Shown: positions 1 through 9,013, counted from the first letter of the stretch. The stretch: 64,000 nt of DNA from Halomonas borealis (GCF_004798905.1 NZ_SDMO01000004.1:62001-126000), one strand, 5' to 3'. Notes: generated by a model not told the origin, from the letters alone. A program made the numbers and translations.

Positions 1-107
1 CCCACGCCGTTGACGCTGAACCACAGCGAGGTGCCGAACAGCTGGGCGAGTACGATGATCGCCAGCGGATGGCGGGGGGCGGAACGGCGTGACAGGGCGA
101 AGGGCAT
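1..107 (-). CDS. MFS transporter, N-terminal fragment
   Basis: The first 35 codons of a gene that leaves the window at its left edge. The reading frame from the ATG at 105-107 gives a short basic leader (ALSRRSAPRH) and then the start of a first membrane helix containing FGTSLWFSVN. That pattern is typical of transmembrane helix 1 in a large group of major facilitator transporters. It lies about 110 bp downstream of the thiolase gene on the same strand and may be co-transcribed with it. Substrate cannot be told from this fragment. Upstream in-frame codons offer no better start. Confidence 0.6.
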   Translation of the reverse strand, partial: MPFALSRRSAPRHPLAIIVLAQLFGTSLWFSVNGV

Positions 108-219
108 GCGCTCGGCGAACTCCTGGAAGACCGCGGCCGGTGGCCGCCGGGGAAGGCCATGGTATCGATGTCGGTGACGCCCATCGATGGCCGAAGGGCG
201 AGCCGTGCCCGTGTCGCCG

Positions 220-1407
220 TCAGTCGCTTACCTCGACGGCCACCGCCGTGGCCTCGCCACCGCCGATGCACAGGCTGGCGATGCCGCGTCGGCCACCGGT
301 GGTGCGCAGGGCATGAATCAGCGTGGCGATGATCCGCGAGCCGGTGGAGCCGATGGGATGGCCCTGGGCGCAGGCGCCGCCGAACACGTTGACCTTGTCG
401 TGGGGCAGGCCGAGGTCGTCCATGGCGATCAAGGTGACCACCGCGAAGGCCTCGTTGATCTCGAACAGGTCGACATCGTCGACGCCCCACCCGAGGCGTG
501 ACATCAGCTTGTCGATGGCGCCTACCGGGGCGAGGGTGAATTCGCTGGGATGCCGCGAGTGGGTGCTGTGGCCGAGCACGCGGGCGATCGGGCTGGCGCC
601 GGCCTTGTCGGCCGCGGCCCGGCTGGCCAGCAGCAACGCCGAGGCGCCATCGGAGATGGAACTCGAATTGGCCGCGGTGATGGTGCCGTCCTTGGCGAAG
701 GCCGGGCGCAGCGAGCGGACCCTGTCGAGCTTCGCCTGGAAGGGCTGTTCGTCGTGTTCGATCACGCTTTCGCCGTGGCGGTCGGAGAGGGTGACCGGGG
801 CCATCTCGGCGGCCAGGTGGCCGGCGTTGGTGGCCGCCATGGCGCGCTCCAGCGAGGCGATGGCGAAGTCGTCCAGGCGCTCGCGGGAATAGCCGCGGTC
901 GGTGGCGATCTGCTGGGCGAAGCCGCCCATCAGCTGGCCGGTCTCGGCGTCTTCCAGGCCATCCAGGAACATGTGGTCCTTGAGCTCGGCGTGGCCCAGC
1001 CGGTAGCCCGTCCGTGATGCCGGCAGCAGATGGGGCGCGTTGGACATCGACTCCATGCCGCCGGCCAGCATCAGCTCGCCCGAACCGGCGCGGATCAGGT
1101 CATGGGCCAGCATGGTGGCCTTCATGCCGGAGCCGCACAGCTTGTTGATGGTGGTGGCGCCGACGGCATCCGTGATACCGGCCTGGCGCATGGCCTGGCG
1201 CGCCGGACCCTGCTTGACGCCGGCGGGCAGCACGCAGCCCATGAGCCCCTCGTCGATGCTGTCGGCCGCGATGCCGGCGCGCTCGATGGCCGCGCGGATC
1301 GCGGTGGCGGCGAGCGCCGGGGCGGAGAGGGCGGAAAGGCCGCCCTGCAGGCCGCCCATGGGCGTGCGAGCGGCGGAAAGAACGACGATGTCTCGTGAAT
1401 CACTCAT
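220..1407 (-). CDS. acetyl-CoA C-acyltransferase (thiolase)
   Basis: A 395-aa thiolase that cleaves 3-ketoacyl-CoA with CoA, or condenses two acetyl-CoA, in the cytosol. The nucleophilic Cys is C91 in NKLCGSGMK. The C-terminal half carries NEAF, the GHPIG motif (GGACAQGHPIGSTG) and the second catalytic Cys in CIGGGEA. Length and motifs fit the family throughout. I start at MSDSRD rather than the longer in-frame extension because homology begins there. It is divergent from a TetR regulator and near an acyl-CoA synthetase and a hydroxyacyl-CoA-dehydrogenase-like SDR, so it probably performs the thiolytic step of a short or branched acyl-CoA pathway. Whether it prefers acetoacetyl-CoA or longer substrates cannot be decided from sequence. 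Confidence 0.93.
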   Translation of the reverse strand: MSDSRDIVVLSAARTPMGGLQGGLSALSAPALAATAIRAAIERAGIAADSIDEGLMGCVLPAGVKQGPARQAMRQAGITDAVGATTINKLCGSGMKATMLAHDLIRAGSGELMLAGGMESMSNAPHLLPASRTGYRLGHAELKDHMFLDGLEDAETGQLMGGFAQQIATDRGYSRERLDDFAIASLERAMAATNAGHLAAEMAPVTLSDRHGESVIEHDEQPFQAKLDRVRSLRPAFAKDGTITAANSSSISDGASALLLASRAAADKAGASPIARVLGHSTHSRHPSEFTLAPVGAIDKLMSRLGWGVDDVDLFEINEAFAVVTLIAMDDLGLPHDKVNVFGGACAQGHPIGSTGSRIIATLIHALRTTGGRRGIASLCIGGGEATAVAVEVSD

Positions 1408-1530
1408 GGCGTGGCTCTCAGTATGGATTGTTGGATAGGGAGCGTGATGAGGGCCGGCGAGCGCGCGTTGACCCGCCGATGAGGCTATGGTTTTCTCGAT
1501 ATAACCAAGCAAGCGCTAGTGTGAATACGG

Positions 1531-2109
1531 ATGAATGTAATGAATGACTCTCCGCGCCGCAAGGAGCTCACCCGCCAGGCCGCTCGACTGTTCGTGCGTG
1601 AAGGCTTCGATCGCACCACGGTCCGCATGCTGGCCGAGGAAATGGGCATCAAGTCGGGGAGTCTCTTCCACCATTTCCGCGACAAGCAGGAGATCCTGGC
1701 CGCGGTGATCGAGGCGGGCACGCGCAACGCCATCGCCATCGCCCATGACGCCCTCGAGACATGCGACCGCGACCCCGAGGCGAGGTTGCATGCCATGGCG
1801 CGAGCCCACCTGGAGACCCTGCTGACCGATCGCAACGCCCATGTGGTGGCGCTCTATGAATGGCGCCGCCTGGACGACGAGGCGCGCGCCCATCTCGCCC
1901 ACCTGCGCGATGCTTACGAGGCACTGTGGGAGGCCGTCATCGATGAGGCCCTGGCCGCCGGCCTGATTCACGGCGACCGTTTTCTGGTCTCACGCTTCGT
2001 GATGGGCGCGCTGAACTGGACGGTGCGCTGGTACGACCCGGCGGGAGCGCGCTCCCCCGACGAGCTGGCCGGCGAACTCATCGGCATGCTGATGGCGCCG
2101 CGCGGCTGA
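1531..2109 (+). CDS. TetR family transcriptional regulator
   Basis: A 192-aa one-component regulator. The N-terminal helix-turn-helix spans residues about 10-55, with the recognition region GIKSGSLFHHFRDK near residues 39-52, a classic TetR pattern. The C-terminal domain is the usual all-helical ligand-binding and dimerisation domain. It is divergent from the thiolase gene and followed by the acyl-CoA synthetase/SDR pair, so it is the natural candidate to regulate acyl-CoA catabolism here, with an acyl-CoA as possible ligand (inference). A second ATG three codons in could also be the start. Confidence 0.9.
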   Translation: MNVMNDSPRRKELTRQAARLFVREGFDRTTVRMLAEEMGIKSGSLFHHFRDKQEILAAVIEAGTRNAIAIAHDALETCDRDPEARLHAMARAHLETLLTDRNAHVVALYEWRRLDDEARAHLAHLRDAYEALWEAVIDEALAAGLIHGDRFLVSRFVMGALNWTVRWYDPAGARSPDELAGELIGMLMAPRG

Positions 2110-2112
2110 AGC

Positions 2113-2140
2113 GTCGCGCCCGCCGCATGACGGGCGCGAC
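2113..2140 (+). terminator. stem-loop after the TetR gene
   Basis: A perfect 10-bp stem (GTCGCGCCCG / CGGGCGCGAC) with an 8-nt loop begins 4 nt after the TetR stop codon. There is no clear T-run afterwards, so it may be a weak intrinsic terminator or an mRNA 3' stabiliser. Confidence 0.45.
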
Positions 2141-2219
2141 CATCGTCTAGTCGCGGGCAAGGCTCGCCCGCTTGCCCCGGCAAGGGTAAACCTCTAGCTT
2201 GGTTCGGGTGTGATGCATG

Positions 2220-2242
2220 GTTGACGTTTACGTTAACGGAAT
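2220..2242 (+). promoter_or_regulatory. candidate palindromic operator upstream of the acyl-CoA synthetase
   Basis: TTGACG is followed by the imperfect palindrome GTTTACGTTAAC in an otherwise GC-rich spacer, about 120 bp before the synthetase start. The shape (TTGACGTTTACG...) resembles sites I recall for the MerR-family regulator LiuR of branched-chain acyl-CoA degradation. That match is from memory and untested; the visible fact is an AT-rich palindrome overlapping a -35-like hexamer. The rest of 2141-2356 shows nothing else recognisable. Confidence 0.3.
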
Positions 2243-2356
2243 AAAGCAAGGTCTTGCCATCACCGCAGGCACCACAGAGCGATCACGTACAACAACAAGC
2301 ATCGCGGGGCGTCCGGCGTCAGAGCCTTCGGAGCCGCCCGGCGTGGAGGACTCACC

Positions 2357-4024
2357 ATGAGCATCTCAGCGACGCGTTCCGATCTTTCGGCCTATCTCGA
2401 GCGTTTCTCGGTCGACACCGTGACCGCCCGGCTCGATGACCACGACGATGGGCGGCTCAATGCCTTCGAGGCCTGCTGCGGCCGTCACCTGCGCGAGGGG
2501 CGTGGCGAGGAGGCGGCGCTGGTGCATGAAGGCCTCGATGGCCGGATCACACACCTGAGCTATGCCGAGCTGGCGGCGGCCAGCGAGCGGCTCGCCGGCT
2601 GGTTCGCCAGCCAGGGCCTGGGTGAAGGCGATCGCATCGCCGGCATGTTGCCGCGTACGCCGTCATTGTTGATCGCGATATTGGCGGCCTGGCGCATCGG
2701 CGCGGTCTATCAGCCGCTGTTCACCGCCTTCGGCACGGACTCGGTCGGCTATCGCCTGGAGCGTGCCGCGACGCGGCTGCTCATCACCGATGCCACCAAT
2801 CGCGCCAAGTTCGATGGCCTGGCCGGATGCCCGCCGGTGCTTGCCGTGGGTGGCCCCGATGCCGAGCATGGCGACGACCTGGATTGGGCGGCCGCGCTGG
2901 AACATGCGCCCATCGCCACCCCGCCGCCGCGCCAAGCGCCGGAGGCGCCCTTCCTGCAGATGTTCACCTCCGGCACGGTGGGCAAGCCCAAGGGTGTGGC
3001 CGTGCCGCTGTCGGCACTGCCGGCCTTCGCCCTCTACATGGAACTGGCCGTGGGCCTCGAGCCCCAGGATCGCTTCTGGAACATGGCCGATCCGGGCTGG
3101 GCCTACGGGCTCTACTACGCCATCGCCGGCCCGCTGCTGCTGGGTGCTACCACCCACTTCTGTGAGGCCGGCTTCAGCGCCGAGGTGGCGCGAGATTTCC
3201 TGCGCCGCCATCGCATCACCAACTTCGCCGCCGCGCCCACCGCCTACCGGCTGATGAAGGCGTCGGGGTTATTCGATGAGGCCCATGTCGGCCTCGACCT
3301 GCGGCGGGCGAGCTCGGCGGGCGAGCCACTCAACACCGAGGTGGTGAGCTGGGTAGAGCAGGCGCTGGGCTGTCCGGTGATGGATCACTACGGCCAGACC
3401 GAGACCGGCATGACCTGCTGCAATCACCATGCCCTCGAGCATCCGCGGCCGGTCGGCGGCATGGGCGCGCCATTGCCCGGATACCGGCTGGCGATCCTCG
3501 ACGCCGAATACCGCGAGCTGCCAGCGGGCGAGCCCGGCGTGCTGGCGGTGGATGTCGCCCGTTCCCCGGCGCACTTCTTCACCGGCTATACCTGGCAGGA
3601 GAAGGATCCCTTCGTCGCGGGTTATTACCTGACCGGCGACGTGGTGGTCGGCCACGAGGACGGCACCTTCCAGTTCGCCGGTCGCGATGACGACATCATC
3701 ACCACCGCCGGCTATCGGGTGGGGCCCACCGATGTGGAGAACTCGGTGTTGACGCATCCCGCCGTGGCGGAATCGGCCGCCGTCGGCCAGCCCGACGCGT
3801 TGCGCGGCGAGATCATTCGCGCCTACGTGGTGCTGCGTGACGATGCCGAGCCCAGCGAGTCGTTGGCCGACGAGATTCGCCGGCAGGTGCGCGAACGGCT
3901 CTCGACACACGCCTTCCCCCGGGAGATCGAGTTCGTCGATACCCTGCCCAAGACCCCCAGTGGCAAGATCCAGCGCTTCAAGCTGCGCGAGGATGCCGCC
4001 GACAAGGCGGCGATTGCCCCTTAA
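2357..4024 (+). CDS. AMP-dependent acyl-CoA synthetase (acetyl-CoA synthetase-like)
   Basis: A 555-aa ANL-superfamily adenylating enzyme. It activates a carboxylic acid to acyl-AMP and then transfers it to CoA. The P-loop-like motif TSGTVGKPKG is at residues 204-213, followed by the adenine-binding YGQTETGM, the hinge region GRDDDIITTAGYRVGP, and the C-terminal catalytic lysine K537 in TPSGKIQRF. The overall pattern is closer to short/medium-chain synthetases than to FadD. An SDR gene follows 18 bp later on the same strand, so the two are almost certainly co-transcribed. The true acid substrate is not readable from sequence. Confidence 0.88.
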   Translation: MSISATRSDLSAYLERFSVDTVTARLDDHDDGRLNAFEACCGRHLREGRGEEAALVHEGLDGRITHLSYAELAAASERLAGWFASQGLGEGDRIAGMLPRTPSLLIAILAAWRIGAVYQPLFTAFGTDSVGYRLERAATRLLITDATNRAKFDGLAGCPPVLAVGGPDAEHGDDLDWAAALEHAPIATPPPRQAPEAPFLQMFTSGTVGKPKGVAVPLSALPAFALYMELAVGLEPQDRFWNMADPGWAYGLYYAIAGPLLLGATTHFCEAGFSAEVARDFLRRHRITNFAAAPTAYRLMKASGLFDEAHVGLDLRRASSAGEPLNTEVVSWVEQALGCPVMDHYGQTETGMTCCNHHALEHPRPVGGMGAPLPGYRLAILDAEYRELPAGEPGVLAVDVARSPAHFFTGYTWQEKDPFVAGYYLTGDVVVGHEDGTFQFAGRDDDIITTAGYRVGPTDVENSVLTHPAVAESAAVGQPDALRGEIIRAYVVLRDDAEPSESLADEIRRQVRERLSTHAFPREIEFVDTLPKTPSGKIQRFKLREDAADKAAIAP

Positions 4025-4042
4025 CATCGTGGAGACGCCATC

Positions 4043-4810
4043 ATGCAAGTGAAGGACAACACCTTTTTGATCACCGGCGCCGCCTCCGGGCTGGGCGCGG
4101 TGACCGCCGAACGACTGGTCGCGGCGGGTGGCCGCGTGGCGCTGTGCGACCTGAGCGAGGCCGTGGATGAGCTGGCCGAGCGGCTCGGCACGGCGGCCAT
4201 CGCGGTGCGCGGCGACGTGACCTCCGAGGCCGACATCCAGGCCGCGGTGGATGCCGCGGTGGCCCATGGAGGGGAGCGTGGCCTGGCCGGGGTCGTGCAC
4301 TGTGCGGGCGTGGTCAGCGTGGCCAAGCTGCTCGATCGCGAGGGCCGGCCCGCCGATCTGGACGGCTATGCGCGGACTCAGCAGATCAACCTGGTGGGCA
4401 CCTTCAATGTCATGCGGCTGGCGGCGGCGGCCATGGCGGCCAATGCGCCGGGTGAGGATGGCGAGCGCGGGGTGATCGTCAACACCGCCTCGGTGGCGGC
4501 CTTCGACGGCCAGGTGGGGCAGTGCGCCTACAGCGCCTCCAAGGCCGGGGTGGCGAGCATGAGCCTACCGGCGGCGCGAGAATTGTCGCGCCACGGCATC
4601 CGGGTGATGGCCATCGCCCCGGGGGTCTTCGAGACACCGATGATGGAGGATCTTCCCGAGGCCGCGGTAGAGGCCCTCTCGGCGGCGGTGCCGTTTCCCA
4701 AGCGGCTGGGCCGGCCCGACGAATACGCCCGATTGGCCGAGCAGATCATCACCAATCCCATGCTCAATGGCGAGGTGATTCGCCTGGACGGTGGCATCCG
4801 CATGCAGTGA
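4043..4810 (+). CDS. SDR, 3-hydroxyacyl-CoA dehydrogenase-like (HSD17B10 type)
   Basis: A 255-aa classical short-chain dehydrogenase. The N-terminal nucleotide-binding motif TGAASGLG is at residues about 12-19, with an acidic residue (CDLSE) ending beta-2 that favours NAD(H). The catalytic Ser is in NTASVAAF and the Tyr/Lys pair in YSASKAG. The length and the segments around AFDGQVGQ and [10 protein letters not shown] resemble type II 3-hydroxyacyl-CoA / 3-hydroxy-2-methylbutyryl-CoA dehydrogenases. Placed directly after an acyl-CoA synthetase and near a thiolase, it would supply the NAD-linked oxidation step of a beta-oxidation-like route, plausibly isoleucine-type (inference). Confidence 0.85.
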   Translation: MQVKDNTFLITGAASGLGAVTAERLVAAGGRVALCDLSEAVDELAERLGTAAIAVRGDVTSEADIQAAVDAAVAHGGERGLAGVVHCAGVVSVAKLLDREGRPADLDGYARTQQINLVGTFNVMRLAAAAMAANAPGEDGERGVIVNTASVAAFDGQVGQCAYSASKAGVASMSLPAARELSRHGIRVMAIAPGVFETPMMEDLPEAAVEALSAAVPFPKRLGRPDEYARLAEQIITNPMLNGEVIRLDGGIRMQ

Positions 4811-4886
4811 CGGCGGGCCGGCCTGAGGGCCCCAGCGAGGCCGCCCCCAGGCGTGTGCCATGGGGGTGGCATGCCGCAGAGCGGCG

Positions 4887-5681
4887 TCAGGCGATGCTGT
4901 CGACCACCCCGCCATCGACGCGCAGGGCCGCGCCGCTGGTGGCCGAGGCCTGTGGCGAGGCGGTGTAGACGACCAGGTTGGCCACCTCCTCGACGCTGGC
5001 CGCGCGCTGGATGACCGAGCTTGGCCGCTGGTCCATCACGAAATCCCGGGCGATCTCGTCTATCGATTTACCGCTGTCCTGTTGCTGTTCGGCGAGCATG
5101 CTCTGCACGCCCTCGGAAAGCGTCGGCCCCGGCAGCACCGCGTTGACAGTGACGCCGGTGCCGGCCAGGCGCTTGGCCAGTCCGCGCGACAACGACAGGT
5201 AGGCGGTCTTGGTCACGCCATAATGAATCATGTCGTCGGGGATATTCAGCGCCGATTCCGACGACAAGAACTGGATGCGGCCCCAGCCGCGTTCGACCAT
5301 GCCGCTCGAGTAGGCCCGCGAGAGGCGTACGCCGGACATCACGTTGACATCGAAGAAGCGCTGCCATTCGTCGTCGGGCGTCTCGAAGAAGTCCTGCGGG
5401 CCGAAGATGCCGACGTTGTTGATCAGGATATCGGCCTCGGGCTCGGCGGCCAGCAGCGCGTCGCAGCCCTCGGCGTCGCCGAGGTCCGCGGCCACGCCGC
5501 GGGCCTCGGCCTTCGGCACCTGCTGGTGCAGGCGTTCCAGTGCGGCGTCGACGGCGGCCTGCCGGCGGCCGTTGAGCACCACGCTGGCACCGCTGTCGGC
5601 CAGCCCCTTGGCGATGGCGAAGCCGATGCCCCCGGTGGAACCGGTCACGATGGCGGTCTTGCCGGTCAGATCGATCTGCAT
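4887..5681 (-). CDS. SDR family oxidoreductase
   Basis: A 264-aa classical SDR. The cofactor motif TGSTGGIG is near residues 11-18 and is followed by NGRR, whose arginines favour NADP(H). NNVG lies in mid-protein, the catalytic Ser in SSESALNIP, and Tyr-x3-Lys in YGVTKTAY. The region after PGPT carries the insert typical of a subgroup often annotated as 3-oxoacyl-ACP-reductase-like. I start at MQIDLTGK; the longer frame adds only non-homologous residues. It converges on the preceding SDR and is followed upstream by a small wHTH gene on the same strand. Substrate unknown. Confidence 0.85.
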   Translation of the reverse strand: MQIDLTGKTAIVTGSTGGIGFAIAKGLADSGASVVLNGRRQAAVDAALERLHQQVPKAEARGVAADLGDAEGCDALLAAEPEADILINNVGIFGPQDFFETPDDEWQRFFDVNVMSGVRLSRAYSSGMVERGWGRIQFLSSESALNIPDDMIHYGVTKTAYLSLSRGLAKRLAGTGVTVNAVLPGPTLSEGVQSMLAEQQQDSGKSIDEIARDFVMDQRPSSVIQRAASVEEVANLVVYTASPQASATSGAALRVDGGVVDSIA

Positions 5682-5831
5682 GAGCGTCTCCGGATGATGG
5701 TTGTGAAGGTGACTTTCATAGCACCCTAACAAATATCACGTGTCCGGAAAAACATAGGTCGTGGGGCGGGGCCACGATGCGCTCGCCGGTGCCGCAAGCA
5801 TCGTGGCGGCCCTCGAGGAGCCCGACGGGCC

Positions 5832-6140
5832 TCATGCGTCCGGCAGTGGGGGATAGCCCAGGGCCTCGCGCAGCCGTTCGGCGTGCCGCGCCACCCAGTC
5901 CGGATCGATGGGGCCCCAGTCGCGAATGACGTAGTGGCCGATGTTGTGGCGTTGGCCGGCTTCGGGCTCGAACTCGCAGTGGATATCGAGCTCGGCCAGG
6001 GCGCTGATGGTGTCCTGGGCCGTACGCCGCGGCATGCCGGTGGCCCGGGTGATCGCCGGGACGCTGGCGGTGCCGGTGCCGATCAGCTGGGCCACGTAGA
6101 GACGCCGATAGAAACTGGTCTGGGTCTTGCTCAGGCTCAT
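5832..6140 (-). CDS. small winged-helix DNA-binding protein
   Basis: A 102-aa protein. Residues about 12-65 form a winged helix-turn-helix: helical RRLYVAQLI, the turn ASVPAITRATGMPRRTAQDTI as the recognition segment, then a beta-rich wing (HCEFEPEAGQRHNIGHYVIRDWGPI). It matches a small conserved family of gammaproteobacterial helix-turn-helix proteins with no firm function that I can recall. It lies downstream of bioA on the same strand (about 80 bp gap), but nothing else links it to biotin. Confidence 0.7.
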   Translation of the reverse strand: MSLSKTQTSFYRRLYVAQLIGTGTASVPAITRATGMPRRTAQDTISALAELDIHCEFEPEAGQRHNIGHYVIRDWGPIDPDWVARHAERLREALGYPPLPDA

Positions 6141-6221
6141 GGGAGGGGTGTCCGTGACGATTTTCCTCAGGCTGACACGCCGCTGCGGCGAGTGCCAGCC
6201 CGAGGCCGGCCATGGCGGGAA

Positions 6222-7499
6222 TTACCCCGCCTGGGAGCGGAACCAACCCTTCATGGCATCGGTGATGCGGCGCATGTCGTCGTGGGAGGTGATGTAGGCG
6301 GGCATGGTATACAACCAGCGACCGAAGGCGCGCAGCCACACGCCCTGGGTGCGGGCGAAGTCGGCCGCACCCTCGAGCGAGTCGGCATCGTGCACCTCGA
6401 TCACCGCGGTGGCGCCGAGCACGCGCACGTCGGCGACGTGCGGATGCTCGGCGAGGCCCGCGTCGTCCAGCAGCTCCTCGCGCAGCACGCCGTTCAATGC
6501 CTCGATGCGACCCAGGTAGTCGTCTTCCTCGAAGACCGCCAGGCTCTCCAGCGCCACGCGGCAGGCCAGCGGGTTGCCCATGAAGGTGGGGCCGTGCATG
6601 AAGGCATGCAGCTCGCTGTCACCGATGAAGGCGTCGTGCACGCGGTCGGTGGCGAGCGTCGCGGCATGGCCCAGATAGCCGCCGGTCAGCCCCTTGGAGA
6701 GCACCATGATGTCCGGCGTGACCGCGGCGTGGTCGGCGGCGAACATCTTGCCGGTGCGGCCGAAGCCGGTGGCGACCTCGTCGAAGATCAGCAGCACGTC
6801 GAACTCGTCGCATAGCTCGCGGGCGCCACGCAGGTAGTGTGGCGAGACCATGTTGAGCCCGCCGGCCGCTTGCAGCAGCGGTTCCATCAGCAGCGCGCCG
6901 ATCTCCTCATGATGCGCCTCCAGGACGTCGCGCAGGGCGTCGAGATCGGGTTGGACATCCTCCCGGCTCGCCGCGAAGCCGGCGGCAGGCGCGGGGGCGA
7001 AGTGGTGCCGGGGCAGGAAGCCCGCGAACAGCGAATGCATGCCTTCCTCGGGGTCGCATACCGCCATGCAGCCGGCGGTATCGCCATGGTAGGCCTTCAT
7101 CAGCGTCAGCATGCGGTGCTTGGCCGGCTTGCCGCGCAGGTAGTGATACTGCACGGCCATCTTCATGGCCACCTCCATGCCCACCGAGCCGCTGTCGGAG
7201 AAGAACACATGGTTCAGCCCCTCGGGCGTGATACGCACCAGCTCGCGGGCCAGGCTGTCGGCGGGCTCATGGGTCAGCCCGCCGAGCATCACGTGGCACA
7301 GCTCATCGGCCTGGCGCTGAATCGCCTCGACCAGCCGAGGATGGCGATAGCCGTGGATCATGCACCACCAGGAGCAGGTGGCGTCGAGCAGCGACTCGCC
7401 GCTCTCCAGGGTGAAACGCGGGCCGTCACCACCGACCACCTTGGGGGGCGGAGTCTGGGTCTTGAGGTGGGCGTAGGGGTGCCAGACGGGGGACGTCAT
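6222..7499 (-). CDS. bioA: adenosylmethionine-8-amino-7-oxononanoate aminotransferase
   Basis: A 425-aa class III PLP aminotransferase. It converts KAPA to DAPA using S-adenosylmethionine as amino donor, the third step of the late biotin pathway. The PLP lysine is K269 in VLSKGLTGGYL, the FDEVATGFGRTG motif precedes it, and the N-terminal HPYAHLKTQTPPP and CSWWCMIHGYRHP are BioA hallmarks that separate it from other class III enzymes. It sits about 4.4 kb from bioBFHCD rather than inside that operon. A BirA-type operator lies just upstream, so the two loci are probably co-repressed by biotinyl-AMP-bound BirA. Confidence 0.95.
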   Translation of the reverse strand: MTSPVWHPYAHLKTQTPPPKVVGGDGPRFTLESGESLLDATCSWWCMIHGYRHPRLVEAIQRQADELCHVMLGGLTHEPADSLARELVRITPEGLNHVFFSDSGSVGMEVAMKMAVQYHYLRGKPAKHRMLTLMKAYHGDTAGCMAVCDPEEGMHSLFAGFLPRHHFAPAPAAGFAASREDVQPDLDALRDVLEAHHEEIGALLMEPLLQAAGGLNMVSPHYLRGARELCDEFDVLLIFDEVATGFGRTGKMFAADHAAVTPDIMVLSKGLTGGYLGHAATLATDRVHDAFIGDSELHAFMHGPTFMGNPLACRVALESLAVFEEDDYLGRIEALNGVLREELLDDAGLAEHPHVADVRVLGATAVIEVHDADSLEGAADFARTQGVWLRAFGRWLYTMPAYITSHDDMRRITDAMKGWFRSQAG

Positions 7500-7562
7500 C
7501 GGGCCTCCAGGATCAATCATGGATGGCACCGCCAGTGTGCACGAGTGCGGGCGGTCGAAGGG

Positions 7563-7607
7563 CTTATACCCTACATGTAAACCGTTAGTCTATAAAGGTG
7601 TTTACTG
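7563..7607 (-). promoter_or_regulatory. bioA promoter with BirA-type operator
   Basis: The inverted pair TGTAAACC (7576-7583) and GTTTAC (7600-7605) is separated so that GTAAAC and GTTTAC are 17 nt apart, the arrangement of the BirA box TTGTAAACC-N15-GGTTTACAA. On the minus strand a -10-like TATAAG (7563-7568) and a -35-like TAGACT (7587-7592) with an 18-nt spacer overlap the box, so bound BirA would block RNA polymerase. The position, 64 bp upstream of bioA and pointing into it, supports the call. Confidence 0.72.
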
Positions 7608-7837
7608 TGGTGAGGTAAGGTTCCACTCGAGACAAGAAGCGTGCCGACGGTCGATTGAGCGGGATCCGGTCATTAGCACCAAAACCCCCAAAGGTGGGAT
7701 GGGTGTCCAGCTTTGGGGGGAGTTTATTTACTGTAAGAGAGGACGACCAATGGATGCATTAGATCGTTGCTACGCTGTTCTGGCTGGGCTTAGCTGTAGT
7801 CCTGTGGTCGGTAACGTAACCAGTAGTGGCAGTTCGC
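7608..7837. other. intergenic stretch between bioA operator and MFS gene
   Basis: A 230-bp stretch of lower GC than its neighbours. Apart from the terminator at 7681-7719 I see no gene: the open frame across it has no ribosome-binding site and no family resemblance. Confidence 0.5.
7681..7719 (-). terminator. intrinsic terminator of the MFS pair
   Basis: Stem CCCCCAAAG (7685-7693) / CTTTGGGGG (7711-7719). On the minus strand the second arm is followed by TTTT (7681-7684). It ends transcription of the two minus-strand MFS genes before the bioA promoter. Confidence 0.65.
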
Positions 7838-9013
7838 TCAGGAGTGCCGTGGCAGCAGCGACTGGCGTTCGCGGCAGCAAATCCATAGATAAATCAGCGT
7901 ACAAACACTCCCCGTCACCGCCATGACGCCAAACACCAGCTCAGCCTGTCCGGGCAAGAACTCGAGCAGCGAGGTCAGGAACTGGCCCGAGAAGATGGCC
8001 ATGGAAAGGTAGGCAAGATGGCGGCCACGAAGCGCCACGGGGGTCCGTTCCACGGTCATGTGGTTAACCAGCGGAATCGATAACCCGAAACCGATGCCGG
8101 AAAACAACGCGCCGAGACTCATGATCACAACGGAATGGGCCAGGGCGAAGATCAGCAGGCTGACCGTGAAGCTGGCAAAGGCCAGTGACAAGGTGATGCT
8201 CTCGCCGACCCGGCCTACCACGCGCGGCATCATCATGGCAGCCATGACCGCGATCAGCGAGATGGCGGCCAAAAAGAAGCCAATACCACTCTCGCCCATG
8301 CCCATGCCGGATAAGCTCATCGGCAGCAACACGATGGTGGTGAAGAACAGCATCATCGCGGCGACGGCGGTCAGGTATATCCGGGCCATGCCTGAAACCG
8401 TGGCGCTATCCGTCGCAGCCACCGCTTCCTCGTCCGCTGGCGTGTGGCGGGGTACCCATGCCCACAGCATCAGCAGCATCAGCCAGGCCAGCAGATAGAT
8501 GGCAAAGGGCCAGTACCAGCCGATGGTCGCCAGGACGCCGGCGAGCATGAGGAACAGCACGCCACCCAGCTCAATGGCCATGCCCTGGCGGGCGAGCATC
8601 TTCAGGCGTTCCCGGCCGTGATGCCAGTGCGAGATCAGGCTGGTGCCGGCGACCATGATTAGCGCGGTGGCGCCACCTAGTAGTATCCGGTCGGCGAATA
8701 CCAGCAGCGGGCCTCTCAGGAAGGCCCCCGCCATGCCCAGCAGACCATAACTGGCCAGCCCGATCTGCAGGGCAGGATAGGCGCCGATACGGTCGATCAG
8801 CCGCCCCATCAGCGGCGCAAAAAGAATCACGCCCAGCGCCGGCAGGGTGATCAGCCAGCTGGCGTAGTCACTGACATCGAGGGCCGTCGCAATCACGGCC
8901 AGGCCCGGCGCGATCGCCGTGCCCACCATGATGGTCAGGCAGGCTACCGCCAGCAGGGTAAAGCGTCCCCGCGAGGAAAGTGCCGCCGTTGCGGGCGCAG
9001 AGGTGCTCGTCAT
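7838..9013 (-). CDS. MFS transporter
   Basis: A 391-aa major facilitator with about 12 hydrophobic segments. The loop 2-3 motif is visible as PLMGRLIDRIG near residues 69-79, with a charged central loop around residues 195-210 (RHTPADEEAVAATD). It is a secondary exporter of the inner membrane; substrate not determinable. It is followed upstream by another MFS gene on the same strand (56 bp gap), and both are divergent from a LysR regulator. The likely reading is an efflux pair induced by a small ligand through that regulator. Confidence 0.85.
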   Translation of the reverse strand: MTSTSAPATAALSSRGRFTLLAVACLTIMVGTAIAPGLAVIATALDVSDYASWLITLPALGVILFAPLMGRLIDRIGAYPALQIGLASYGLLGMAGAFLRGPLLVFADRILLGGATALIMVAGTSLISHWHHGRERLKMLARQGMAIELGGVLFLMLAGVLATIGWYWPFAIYLLAWLMLLMLWAWVPRHTPADEEAVAATDSATVSGMARIYLTAVAAMMLFFTTIVLLPMSLSGMGMGESGIGFFLAAISLIAVMAAMMMPRVVGRVGESITLSLAFASFTVSLLIFALAHSVVIMSLGALFSGIGFGLSIPLVNHMTVERTPVALRGRHLAYLSMAIFSGQFLTSLLEFLPGQAELVFGVMAVTGSVCTLIYLWICCRERQSLLPRHS

